NCBI GenBank assembly: GCA_028753945.1
Contig: JAPNXP010000007.1
Coordinates: 3,782,001-3,846,000 of the forward strand
DNA: 64,000 nucleotides
From: Hexactinellida sp. DTS-2022
Lineage: Eukaryota > Porifera > Hexactinellida
Direction of reading: 5' to 3'
Below, one piece after another: positions 34,111 to 44,771 of the stretch (positions are counted from its first letter, which is position 1; every line of letters starts with the position of its first letter). The notes beneath the pieces were generated by a model, which made no database searches, was not told the DNA's origin, and saw nothing but the letters and a program-made list of their open reading frames with translations. A program made the translations under genes and the position numbers.

Positions 34111-34534
34111 CAACGTAGGAGAACAGTCTAATGAAAGATTATGTCGAATATGTTTTCTCAATCAAGCAGACACTCTGATTATGCCATGTTGGCATGCACA
34201 AACTTATAAAAGTTGTACTGAAATCATTACTATTTCAGAAGAGCTGAACAAGTGTCCCGTCTGTAGAGGACCAATTCAACAATTATTTCAAATATTCCTC
34301 TGAATTGATGATATTTGATTGCCCTAATTTACTTTTAAGTTTCTGTTCTATAATTTCATTTTCCATTTCTAACCATTATCATTTCCTTCCTTTAATACTT
34401 TTTAGTAAATACTCATTATTAAACTGAATAATTAGTAATGGGACAAATGAAATTATTGGAATTGGGAACCAATGGAACTATTTACAATTGAAGTGATATA
34501 TATATTACTACACATTCAATCTTTATTCCAGTCT

Positions 34535-34683
34535 TGAATACAATTCGGCCTTATTCCGGATTTACAATTCGGCCTTATTCCACTGTTGAATATTATTCGG
34601 CTGTATTCCGGATTGACAATTCGGCTATATTCCAGTCTCATATTCGGCCTTATTCCAGTTTAAAAATTCGGCCTTATTCAGTC
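34535..34683 (-). repeat. Right tandem array of MULE 2
   Basis: Six units of AATTCGGCCTTATTCC type form the reverse complement of the left array, with the same TTTACAATCC/TTGAAT spacers. It ends near TTATTCAGTCAACT. Confidence 0.9.
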
Positions 34684-35754
34684 AACTCTTTTTAGAGTTG
34701 ACAACATATTCTACATTATGGATATTGGATAGGTATGCAAATCATCATTGTAAGCCGATTTTAGTGAAATTTATGTTAATAATATCTTTTGCAAAAATGA
34801 TATTTTGTTTTGAAATTTACATGACAGGTTGTCATAGGTAAGATATATACGTGATTAAAAGGAAAATTTGATATAATGAATAATTTTTGAGTCATTATGG
34901 AAAAACCGAGGTCTAAATTTGAACTAAATTACTAAGTCATCATTTTGGCATTTTGGGATGATATATGGGTTGTCACAACTTTCATCTTTCCGCTGATGTG
35001 AAAATTTTTCACTTACAGCGTAAACTTTAAAAAAATGATATTTTCCAAAAAAATAAATTTCAAAATTAATGCGAAAAATATGGAAGCAAATATCTTAATT
35101 CTTAGTTTCTTTTGTATTTGCTATATTGTAGCGCGCTTCGTTGCTAGGTAGCTTCGAGGCAGAACACAATCACACACCTAAGTGTATGATGTGCAATAAA
35201 GTTCATTTTCACGTTTCTCAAAATGTGACAATGATGTCATAACTTGGCGAGGTTTGAGAGGAAACAAAAGGAAACAAAAGTGGATTATCAATGTGCTTAC
35301 TCATTAAAGAATGGCGACGCAATCACCAATATTTCACATTGTTAAATTTGACAATTTTATGCCTATTTCAGTAAACCTGTTAATATGATCCTCTTCCTCC
35401 GTTATTGGAAAATAACTGATTATTCAAAAGTGTCCCTTGTTAGAGAGAATACTTGTAGTCAAATTAAATATTACTAGATAGTAATTTTACAATAAAGTAG
35501 AATTTGTATGTATTATTAATATTATTAAATTATGAAAATCCAAACATAGTTCTCAAAAAGCAAACTATAATCACGGACTAACATGGCAGAGTAATGTTTC
35601 GAGACGCATATAAAACCTAGCATTACACCATACTTAAAATTCCGAATTTTTCGCCCGCAGGGAATCTATTATTTGAATTGACTACTATTTGCTATTTGAG
35701 GAATACTTTAAACCACGGCCTACTTTACCTTGGCCTGACAGCAAAACAACATGG
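34684..35754. other. Gene-free, contains a dispersed repeat
   Basis: No ORF is supported. Positions 35130-35400 carry the dispersed repeat seen near 2355, 16690 and 22885 (GCGCGCTTCGTTGCTAGGTA ... TTGACAATTTTATGCC). A short inverted repeat (CTCTTTTTAGAG) lies at 34685-34700. Confidence 0.45.
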
Positions 35755-35762
35755 ATAAAAAC

Positions 35763-36558
35763 AAGGGTTGACAATCCAATCGAGCCATTTTTGGACAATC
35801 GGACAATCCAAATTTGTCAATCAGTTATTCGGATGGTAATCCAATCGAAATCGGCAATCCAAAATATCATCGATTATTTGTTCGATTGTTCTTGGATTTT
35901 TTTTCGATTGTTTCTTCTATTTTTTTCAATTGTTATTTTCGATTGTTTCTTTGATTTTTTTCGAGTGTTTCTTGGATTTTTTCGATTGTTTCTTGGATTT
36001 TTTCGATTGTTTTGTATAGTGTTATTACTTAGTGAAACAATATGTATACTACTATAGTTTATAGTCAACCAGATTCTATTTGTTTTGGTTAGTTTATACT
36101 TTCATAACTCATTTTGATATACAGTCAGATCTTTTTGTGAACAATTTTTCTTCTGCTTGATTAAATATTATGAGTTTTTTAAATTATGAACAAGCCCTAT
36201 GGTTCCAATTTAACAATTAACATAGGGTTTGTATTTAGTTGAGTTCCCTTATTAAAAAGTCTCTCTATTATCAACACAATTTTTCGTCCCTTGAATGTTC
36301 ATAATAAAATAACCTGAATAAATATCCTTGCATTATTGGGTTTAATTGACAAGCAATTGAAAATTTCATATTTTGGGATTATGTATAGATTAAAAAAACA
36401 AACATTCGATAAAAATTCATCGATTGCAATCCAATCGATAACAATCGAAGCAATCCAATCGACAATCCAATCGATGAAAAATGCAGCAATCCAATCGATG
36501 AAGAATGCAGCAATCGTCAATCGATAATCTTCTCGATTGGATTGGATTGGCAACCCTG
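35763..36558. mobile_element. hAT-type MITE, 796 bp, rich in ATCGATTG words
   Basis: Perfect ATAAAAAC duplications (35755-35762 and 36559-36566) flank ends AAGGGTTGACAATCC and GGATTGGCAACCCTG. Arrays of CAATCCAATCGAT on the right face TCGATTGTTTCTTGGATTTT on the left, so much of the element can fold on itself. No coding capacity; open frames across the arrays are artefacts of the repeats. Confidence 0.9.
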
Positions 36559-36618
36559 ATAAAAACGAAGGCATAAATCATCAATTGAAATTAGAATAAT
36601 ATGTAGGCGCTAGTTAGG

Positions 36619-36655
36619 CTATACCATAGCCTACTCTATTTAAGGCCTAACAGTA
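36619..36655 (+). repeat. Left inverted repeat of P-like element 1
   Basis: It pairs with 40118-40155 with about two mismatches (CTCTATTTAAGG against CTCTATATAAGG). Confidence 0.7.
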
Positions 36656-37025
36656 GATGTACCATGGATGCGGTAATAGATGGACTTTAGGAATAGAATA
36701 ATCTTATGGGAGTGAACATAAAAGCACTTAAGTGCATATCAAGTCAAATATTTCCCAACCAAGTATATCTGTGAAGAATAAACCCATACATTTATTTGGA
36801 ATAAATATATTTTAATGATAATAAGTAAACCTACATACAAAATACAAACATATAAACTACTGTAATACACAACACATATACGAAACATCTTGGAACTCCT
36901 CTCTCCTATCTCTCTCTCTCTCAAACTTGACAATTATGTATACTTGATAGCGCGAAATCTAAGATACAAATATAAAGAAATTAAGTACTAACAACAATAA
37001 ATATTCCGTAATGGTAAATAATAAT

Positions 37026-39886
37026 TCATGAGAATTTTTTCAATTTACGTTTATCGATACCTATTTGAAGCACAGAGGAGTTGTAGTTTTTAATTTTATT
37101 GGCAAGAAAACAATTAGCAGCAGTAAAGATTAACTTGCTCAAAATACTCCAACTGTACACATCGCAATTAACACAATTTGATTTCCAGATAGCAATATCA
37201 TCATCATTTTCCATGTATATCAAGGTGAGTTCTACTAATAACCTTCTAGAGGGACCGTCTACAAGCAAAGTCAACAGCTGATTATTATTTTCTATTGCAA
37301 TCATTATCTTCCATAAAGTTATAACTGAAGTAAGCACAGGCTCGGACGGATACTTAAGTCCGCCACGATCTGTTAATTGTAAGAGCTTAAACTCAGTATG
37401 TGATTCAACATCAAAAACAAATTCTTTATCATAAGTTAGAGTATCAGTGCACACATGGCATTCCGGAGATCTTTTTAAGAACTTATGGACCGTATAGCCT
37501 GCGATAAAAGCTAACGACTGAAGGATTTGTTGAGAGCATTCAATGGATGATAGATCGCCAATTTCATCAAGAAAAGGCATTACAGCTATTCCATCATCAC
37601 TAGATGTATCAGAGGGGGTAGAAAAAGACTTTACAAATGTCTGAATCGTTTGGAAAGCGTCTTGTTGGTCTGCAAACATGTTTAATATACTATAAAGTTT
37701 CAGACGACGCTCGGTTTCAAGAATCTGAAGGTAAGAAATATGGTAATTCGAACCCGACATCATACGGTAGAGTCCAAAATGGTGTTCCAACGGGTCAGTT
37801 TGTAAAAAGGATGATAATACGTAGGAAAAGCCACAATTCTCAGTTAGATGGTTAGTTATAAGTGGTAAGGCAGTACAGGCGTGTCTGAAACTAGTATACG
37901 TTTGCTTACTCAATTTACCCGTTTTGTCAGGTAAATCCTGCCAAGCATCTAGCCAAAATACTATACGTGTCAAAAATAAAAATCGTTCATTGTTTAAGAT
38001 CAACGGTCTTGAGAGGCTATCATTTAAACGGGTCCCTTTGAACGGCGTATTGATATTGAATATTTTCCTAAGAGTAAGAAGGATACTTACGAAACTAGAT
38101 GTATCATTACGATACTCCGGACAACGACTTTCATTTTGGATTTCAAGAGCAGATAGTGTAGGTTCGCTAACAACCTTCAAAACCAATTTGACATTTTGCC
38201 TTTCTAACCTAGATGGAAAACAAGCTTTTACAGTCAAGTGAGGGGCTAGTTTTGCTAAACTGTATCGTTCAGAATTGTAGAGAAGGCGTACATCTTGAAA
38301 GGAAGCAGAATGGACACTGAGGGGTAGCTACATTTATCAATGTCAATATGTTCAAAATTTGGAAAACGAAATGTTTTATCAAAAAATTTCTGATTTAACC
38401 AATTATTGCGTATACTTTTCAATATATGGACAAAATCAAATGTAGGGAAGAGAGGTCTATTTTCATCAAAAGGGTGGGGTACTCTAGTTTCCAGCTTTCC
38501 ACTAAGAGAAAACAATTTAAACAAGTTTACATTCAATGGGTAGTTATCGGTAGAAATCATTTGGACCTTTAAACCACAATGCTCAATATCGATTATACAA
38601 GATTTGATAGTGGGAAAGATTTTTTTAGCTGAGATAGATGCACATGGTAACAAACGGGTAATGCAAGACCATTTCCTATGCAAACTAGACACCATAATCG
38701 CGAATACAGTTATCGTCGGATCCTCAGGGTTCAAATTTGGTGCAAATATTTTCCCGCCTTTATAAGCAATATCAGATTTAACATGGATTTCATCCATTTG
38801 AATGATTACATTTTTTTCCTCGGAACTAAAGCAAGATGTAGCCTGGGTGAGATAAGTGCAAAAATCATTTTCAAGACCGAAGGAAGAATACAACTTATCT
38901 AATGTATGGACATGTGGTAGAGTAATACATTCTAAACCCTGAAGATAGATATAACAAGCTGGAGAAATGAGATGAGTCTTAATGGACATAATTTGTGTTA
39001 TTATATTGTATCTTCGCCTGTTTTTCGGAATAAATGTATTATCTAATTGACAGAGGATAAATTGAAGCTTAGCTAAATCTGAAGAATTGTATGTAGGTCC
39101 GTCGATACGCGCTAAATCATCAATAACATTATTTATATGTTTTTTGGCAAGAGGAATATTGTATGAATGTGAGTTACAACTAGAATCAGAGACAGATTTT
39201 AAGGAGATTTCATGCAGTATAGATTCAATTTGTCGAATATCATTAATTGAATTTACCGAAAGGGGAATAATTTGTCCATGGAACCAGGCGGATACAGATA
39301 AAAAATTATTTACTTCCAGATATAAATCGACAGAAACAGTCCTATCAACCATATTGGGTTGAATGAACCTAGTATTATGAATATCAGGATGCCATACTAA
39401 CCAATTATCAGGTAATGCAATCAAGATTAACTTAGCTTTTAGATCCTGTAAATTTCTGATGACGTACTTATGTTTCTCCTCGCTCTCAGATAGTAAGCTA
39501 AGCTGTAGTGTCTGATTCATCAATTCTTCTTCTTTTGCGTCATACGACAAGCGAGTCCGTTTGGTTGTTGTGGTTGAAGAGTAGTAGGATGGACAACCAG
39601 GAAGTAAGCAGGGAACTGCGCCGTCTCTCAACTTGGGCTTTGCACGAGGTATTTCAGTGAAAGTTCCGTCTCCATTGGGAACCTTGTGAGAAACTTCGAC
39701 ATCTTCTTCTCGAAAGTGCTTCACGCATACGTTGACTACCTTCAGGTCATCAATATCCTCTCGGTGAAGAGCCCGTATCCAAGCTTGTCTGAGTTCTGGT
39801 GGATGTTCAGGCATCCTGAATATAGGAACTCGATCATCTGGGCTGTAGTTACTTCTGCATCCGGGGGCTGAGCAACTGCTGGGCAT
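37026..39886 (-). CDS. P-like transposase with THAP domain, one frameshift
   Basis: This is a transposase of the P/THAP9 type, which binds its own ends and cuts DNA with a DDE-like site. The chosen start is the ATG at 39886 (MPSSCSAPGC); an ATG 17 codons upstream precedes no conserved sequence. The THAP zinc finger spans residues 1-96 (C5, C10, C54, H57, AVPCLLP). The catalytic region has MDEIHVKSD, STDNYPLN and DFVHILKSIRNNWLN, and the late acidic motif DPLEHHFGLYR. Near 38300 the frame shifts once: the upstream frame stops at 38255, while the other continues ...QDVRLLYNSERYS... to 37026. About 950 residues in all. All the motifs I expect survive, so this copy is young; the shift may be real or a sequencing error. 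Confidence 0.85.
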
Positions 39887-40117
39887 AATGTAAACGAATC
39901 TAATAGTTAGAAGTGAATAGGAACAGTAAGTGGACAAGAAAATGACAAAATACTTAAAAAGAGAGACTAATAATCAATAGAAATTTAAACTTACTATTTA
40001 GTGGGGTAGTTGTAACAAAAAAATGTGGTTCATTATAAATAGAAAAATGGGTTAAAATATTGTGGTTGGTTAAATATTACCATCTATTAGTGCATCCCTA
40101 GTCCATAATTTCAAGGT

Positions 40118-40155
40118 TACTGTTAGGCCTTATATAGAGTAGGCTATGGCTATAG
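40118..40155 (-). repeat. Right inverted repeat of P-like element 1
   Basis: Reverse complement of 36619-36655; see that entry. Confidence 0.7.
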
Positions 40156-40515
40156 TAATTTTACATCAGACAATGGCCTAGCCAATGGTTTACAATAAAG
40201 AAATAGTATTCCTTTTTTATTAAAATGAGGCTTATTACTGTTTTTCGCTATACACTAACACTACGTATTGTTAATTAAATATTCATACAACAATTATAAT
40301 GTTATAATAATGTATTGCTTGAGAAGTACTTGATTACTGAACTCTTAGTTGCCTTAATTACGATTATCCTCTCCTCTTGAGGATACATGTGAATTATAAT
40401 TTTTAACAATGTTGGAGATAAGACAGTTTGAGGCTACGAAAACCAATTTTCGTTTGATCTCCGAACCATCAATATATTACAAATTGAGCATCTGTTGCGC
40501 CAGGGTTCACTAGAG

Positions 40516-40585
40516 CATGAACTACTATACATAAGGACTTGAAACGACAATTGAAAACTGGACCATGGACAAAATAGAAGTGCAT
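40516..40585 (+). repeat. Left 70-bp inverted end of P-like element 2
   Basis: Pairs with 44702-44771 at 69 of 70 positions as read by eye. Confidence 0.92.
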
Positions 40586-42509
40586 ACTAACTCTATGAGT
40601 AACATTGTAAATCCATTGTATCATCTTTGTATACACTATTAATGAACAAGTACAAAATAATTACGTAGTAGTTTGAAAACTAATACGGAAGTGATATAAT
40701 TATATAATATATTGGCGTTCTACTTCTATATAGATTTGAATTTTTTGCCTTTCCGACTATCTAGCCTTTCTGAAGCGATTTGAGAATTAACATCTCGAAT
40801 CTTATTTACTAAAATGCAATTAGAGCAAATAGTGAGTATTTTCTTTAGTATATTCCAACCCAATGTGGTGCAGTTAGGACAGCTTCGTCTCCAGTGCTCA
40901 CTGTAATAATCCACTAAAACCCTCTCAGCTAGCTGAATTAATATTTGACGTGAAGGAGAGCAGTAAAATAATTTCTTTAAAACTTTACATTCTTCAATTT
41001 TCATAAATATTTTCCATAATACCACGTTGGAATCAACTACAAAATCTGAAGGTCATTTAAGTGAACCACGATCCACATACTTTACTAAGTCATATTTAGT
41101 AGCGTCACTTAGATCTAAATCTTTGTTTCTGTAAGAAATTCAGAACAGAGTTGACATTTAGTGGTTTTCAGATAAGAATAAACTGAGAAACCGCCGATAA
41201 AGACAATTGACTGAAGAATAGAAATGTCAAGTTCGAAGGTGTTTAGATCAAGTATGACACCAAGATACGGATCACAAGATATTTCAGTACTGTCTTCAGG
41301 TGTAAGTGTAAAAGTCTCAATAAAACCTTTCAATGAAAGTTCACTTTTGTTTTGGTGTGAGAATAATTTGAGAATATTGGATAAATTTAGGCGGCGTTGA
41401 CTTTATAATATTTGGGTATAAGAAATGTGATATTGTGCACCACTCATCATGCGATATAACCCGAATTGGTGTTCTATCGGGTCATTCTGAAGTCTCGAAG
41501 ATAAAACATAGGAAAATCCGAAATTCTTAACTAGGTAAGAAACAATTAAAGGAAGAGTTATACATCAGTGAAGAAAACTCACAAAGGTTTGAGGACTAAG
41601 TTTGCCATCCCTATAAATGGTTGAACTCCATCTGTCAAGCCATCTAGAGATCAAATCAAGAAATCCAAAACGCCAATCTTCATCCATAAGCGGACTAGAG
41701 AATTCATCTTTCAAGTGTACATGTTTGTAGGGTGCATTCACATTGAATATCTTCCATATTTTGTTGACAATATCTACGAAATATGGAGTGTCATTTTTAA
41801 ATCCGGAACGAGAATCATTTTGAATCTTAAGAGCTGCACATGTTGAGTCATTAAACACCCGAAGTGCTATATTTACATTCTGGCGTTCAAAAGTTGTAGG
41901 CCAGCAGGCCTTAGAATTTAACCTATGAGCTTGTTTAACGGTAGAGTGTTCTTCATACTTGTACAATAATCGTATGTCATTAAACTTGGCCTTATTCAAA
42001 ATATTAGTTTCACTGAACGAGGGATAGAGTAGGATGTCGGGATATATAAATGTACGATCATGATCTTTCAAGTTCAGCCAGTTATTTCGTATCGATTTTA
42101 GTATGTGTACAAAATCAAAAAGAATAAAGAGTGTTCGGTCTGAACTAATTCGATGTGGAACCTCAGGGGCTAGTCTTTTTATCTGAGGAAAAAATTTAAA
42201 TAAAAGGACATTCATTGGAAAATTATCTGCAATGAGTACTTCAATGAATAGACCACATCTTCGATATCTATTATAACAGATCTCACAAACGGATAAAGTC
42301 ATCTGCAGTAGAAAAATTGGAGGGACAAAGTCTCACAACTTGTGACCATTTATTGAATAACTAGATACTATTAGACCAAATACTTTTTTAGTTGGAGCTG
42401 TAGGATCTATGTCTCCAATAAGCTTTCCCCCTAAATGATGAAGGTGCTAACTATGTATATAGTAAACAGTGTCTTGAGTACTATTAAAATAAATCACCTG
42501 TGTATGAAA

Positions 42510-42809
42510 CAGGGGCGTCGGAAGCGTGAAATCGGGGAGGGGGCAATCAGAATTTAGGGGGGGCACAGACCAAAACTAATTCTTAGTAGTATAAAACCCC
42601 ACGTGATTTTATGTCTTTTTTGATAGTTTCACATCGAATAAGAGTAGTAGTATCATGACATTTGAACTCATGTATATCATTGGTGTTGTTATTTCATCCA
42701 TTAGGACAGGGGAAGGGGGCACAGGCGATGGGATGCACAGATGAGGGGGGCACCGAGATTTTTGAGGGGGGAACGTGTCCCCCTGTGCCCCCCCCTTCTG
42801 ACGCCCCTG
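42510..42809. mobile_element. hAT-type MITE, 300 bp, copy A of a pair
   Basis: Perfect GTATGAAA duplications (42502-42509 and 42810-42817) flank ends CAGGGGCGTCGGAAGCG and CTTCTGACGCCCCTG. It interrupts the first acidic motif region of the element 2 transposase. A near-identical 302-bp copy is at 46174-46475. Confidence 0.95.
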
Positions 42810-43470
42810 GTATGAAATATCTGATAGCTGATGTAACGTGTATTTCATCCATATTGAGTACAACATGACGCTCCCTCTCTGAAAAGTTGGCAGTTAAGTT
42901 TTTGAGTATAATTGAAAAGTCATTCTCCAATCCAATACAAGAAGATAAGAGACGAAGAGATCTTGTTGTCGGGAGAATGAGACTGTCTAATGATTGAAGA
43001 AACTTATAGCAGGCAGGTGAAATTAAATGTGCTTTCAAGGCAATAGTCTAAAAATTGAAAACAAAATGAAATTATTTTCAAATTTCATATTAATTAATAA
43101 AATCTAACCTGTGTAATCACGTTATACCTCCGTTGGTTCACGGCAACAAGCAAGTTTTCGAGTTGACAAATTAGGAAATATAGACTGGGCAAATAAGATG
43201 TATTACGAGGTTCTTCAAAAAATTCATCTGTGGATAGTGAACTTACTAAAATAGAAATTGCTGATCGTAAACTCTCTGATGATTATTTGATGTTTTTGAG
43301 AACAGGATCAATTTCTAATACATCAAAATTCGGCTGGAAATCTTGAATATAGTCAAGGTGTTCTATTTGTCGTAGGTCCGTGATTTTGTTAAAAGGCAAC
43401 TGTACTTGCTGTTCGCAACTAATCGCTAAAACGGTTAAATCTGAATTGATCGTTATTGTTGATTCAATCT

Positions 43471-43621
43471 CAGAGGCGTGCTGGGTCCAAGGGGCCCAGG
43501 CGGGATTAAGGCCTTACTACTACTCCGAATTTTTTCGGGGGACCTACGGGCCCACGGTAAGCAACTTTTCGGGTGATCCGGGCGGGATTCCCGCCTGCCA
43601 TGTATGGCCAGCACGCCCCTG
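43471..43621. mobile_element. hAT-type MITE, 151 bp
   Basis: Perfect TTCAATCT duplications (43463-43470 and 43622-43629) flank ends CAGAGGCGTGCTGG and CCAGCACGCCCCTG. The interior has opposing GGGCGGGATT and CGGGCCC blocks. Confidence 0.92.
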
Positions 43622-44411
43622 TTCAATCTTGACAGACAGTTTAGACAACTGAAGCTTGATGAGATGTAGTGTATTACATGAAGAATACCAAATTGCCCAA
43701 TTGTATTTCAAATTTGTCAGGGATAGTTTTTGTTTGAGGTCTTCAAAAGAATCCTAGGTAATTCTTCTCGTTGTTCCTCGATTAGACTTTCCTTGAGGCT
43801 CTTAACAAAATTTTCCTCATCCTTTGACTCTCTGCTAAAGCGTTTAGATGCCTCAGCAGTTGAGGTGAAATGAGATGGGCAATCTTGAAATATTACAGGT
43901 ACTACATTAGGACGATAAGTAGGTCTTTCACGTGGTATTTCGCTGTAAGTCCCATTAGCTTGTAAAATTATGTCTACTCTTATTAGGTCGTGTTCTCTAA
44001 AGTCGTGAATGCAGATAAAAATTTTATCCGTTAACAGATCTTCTGTTTTCTCTCTATGGAGGGCTCTAATCCAAGCGTGGACTACATCAGGTGGACCTTT
44101 AGGAAGTTTAAAAACTGTACCACTAGGATGTCCTCTGTAATTAGTCTTGCACCCGAAAAAGGAACATGTGTTAGGCATGTGACAAGCTAAATTAATCAGA
44201 ATTAATTAAAGTTAGTACGTAGTAGTTCAGGGTAACAATTATTGCCAGCAGAATCCCGGATAAAAAGTAAATCCAAAAAAACTACGAAAGCAAATACACA
44301 TACTAAAATATAGTTTCAATGTTTAAGGGTCGTTAATAATACCTTAAATATAAACAATTTAAATGCACTTCCAGGCAATGTTTAGTCTTGAATCCACCTA
44401 AAACCAACGTA

Positions 44412-44653
44412 CCGTATTGCCTTGAATAGTAGCCGGGGCGATTATTGATTTCAAGTCCCATTTAGGCCCAAGAAAACTTAATGATTTTCAGGAATGGCGA
44501 ATATTTGTGGAATATAATCATTTGAGAGAGTCAATAATTGTAGGGAGGCGATTATTTGATATCAACGGTTATTCTAGGCGGTGTAAAAAAATTATTAGGA
44601 CCTATTTTGGGGGGGGCGATTATTCAAGGGGGCTACTATTCAAGGAAATACAG
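44412..44653. mobile_element. MITE, 242 bp, TA-flanked (family of 7300)
   Basis: The ends CCGTATTGCCTTGAATAGTA and TACTATTCAAGGAAATACAG are flanked by TA. It shares the facing GGCGATTATT words with the member at 7300-7559. It lies inside P-like element 2, downstream of its THAP start. Confidence 0.8.
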
Positions 44654-44701
44654 TATTTCACGTTTAAAGTTCAAAATTAATAGTAATAGACAAAAAAATC
44701 G

Positions 44702-44771
44702 ATGCACTTCTATTTTGTCCATGGTCCAGTTTTCAATTGTCGTTTCCAGTCCTTATGTATAGTAGTTCATG
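44702..44771 (-). repeat. Right 70-bp inverted end of P-like element 2
   Basis: Reverse complement of 40516-40585 with one mismatch. Confidence 0.92.

Larger units (their letters stand above)
31932..34303 (+). pseudogene. FLYWCH-MULE transposase and RING gene of MULE 2
   Basis: The frame starts MANYEIIEG near 31929, parallel to MEYSIIEG in MULE 1. The FLYWCH region (31930-32090) is frameshifted. The MULE core is open from 32416 to 32952, with the first Asp in LLQADATFFVVP, the second in IMTDYERPLFN, and a CKYHHDQT word. A hAT MITE then splits LRYYE from RFWLEQIG; beyond it NNDPESFHARLKRKF supplies the expected catalytic Glu. After inserts at 33430-34110 the RING finger (34139-34300) reads C-x2-C, CxH, then C-x12-C-x2-C (CPVCRGPIQ). 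One zinc ligand before KSC is Tyr. The end resembles inhibitor-of-apoptosis RINGs. Stops near 32404 and 33356 show it is no longer coding in full. Confidence 0.75.
31627..34683 (+). mobile_element. MULE 2 (FLYWCH-MULE-RING), 3.1 kb with tandem-array ends
   Basis: Arrays of GGAATAAGGCCGAATTG units at 31627-31755 face the reverse complement at 34535-34683. Between them lie a FLYWCH-MULE gene and a RING finger. It is diverged from MULE 1 but has the same architecture and the same GGAATAAG-N2-CGAA core in its end units. Inserts inside it are a hAT MITE (32953-33111), a GAAATTAACGC array (33441-33540) and a half foldback (33550-34110). I could not resolve its target duplication. Confidence 0.8.
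36619..40155 (-). mobile_element. P-like element 1 (THAP transposase), 3.5 kb
   Basis: Inverted repeats of 37-38 bp (36619-36655 and 40118-40155; CATAGCCTACTCTAT core) flank one minus-strand gene. A second, weaker inverted match (GCACTAATAGATGG / GCGGTAATAGATGG) lies just inside them. The inner word TATAAGGCC recalls the ACATAAGG of element 2. The exact outermost ends and target duplication are not resolved. Confidence 0.75.
40729..44178 (-). pseudogene. THAP transposase gene of P-like element 2, broken
   Basis: The start at 44178 gives MPNTCSFFGCKTNYRG, a THAP finger (C5, C10, a C-x4-H pair at about 53-58, and VVPVIFQ). The frame then breaks. The block VVLNMDEIHVTSAIRYF holds the first acidic motif and is cut by a hAT MITE. 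At 41565-42302 the next acidic motif (IADNFPMNVLLFK) and DFVHILKSIRNNWLN are open. Later pieces (41115-41333, 40729-41025) give FIGGFSVYSYLK, paired Cys words and the C-terminus ending GKKFKSI. A motif corresponding to DPLEHHFG in element 1 is near 41480 in a shifted frame. It has several shifts and three insertions and is not functional, though its ends remain well preserved. Confidence 0.8.
40516..44771 (-). mobile_element. P-like element 2 with 70-bp inverted ends
   Basis: Inverted ends of 70 bp (40516-40585 and 44702-44771) differ at one position. They begin CATGAACTACTATACATAAG; the Drosophila P end, from memory, begins CATGATGAAATAACATAAGG, so the CATGA start and ACATAAGG word are shared. 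Flanks ACTAGAG and ACTAGAAG are near-identical, consistent with the 8-bp P duplication after one small change. The element lies inside the C-terminal coding region of element 3. It carries two hAT MITEs (42510-42809, 43471-43621) and a TA-type MITE (44412-44653). Confidence 0.88.

Noticed and set aside
34139-34303. A host inhibitor-of-apoptosis gene fragment
   Set aside because: No BIR domain is seen, and the RING lies inside the array ends of MULE 2, as in MULE 1.
35689-36057. Phe-rich membrane-like ORF
   Set aside because: It lies on the TCGATTGTTTCTTGG array of the hAT MITE at 35763-36558.
42609-42868. Pro-rich ORFs on both strands
   Set aside because: They are frames through the G/C-rich core of the 300-bp hAT MITE.
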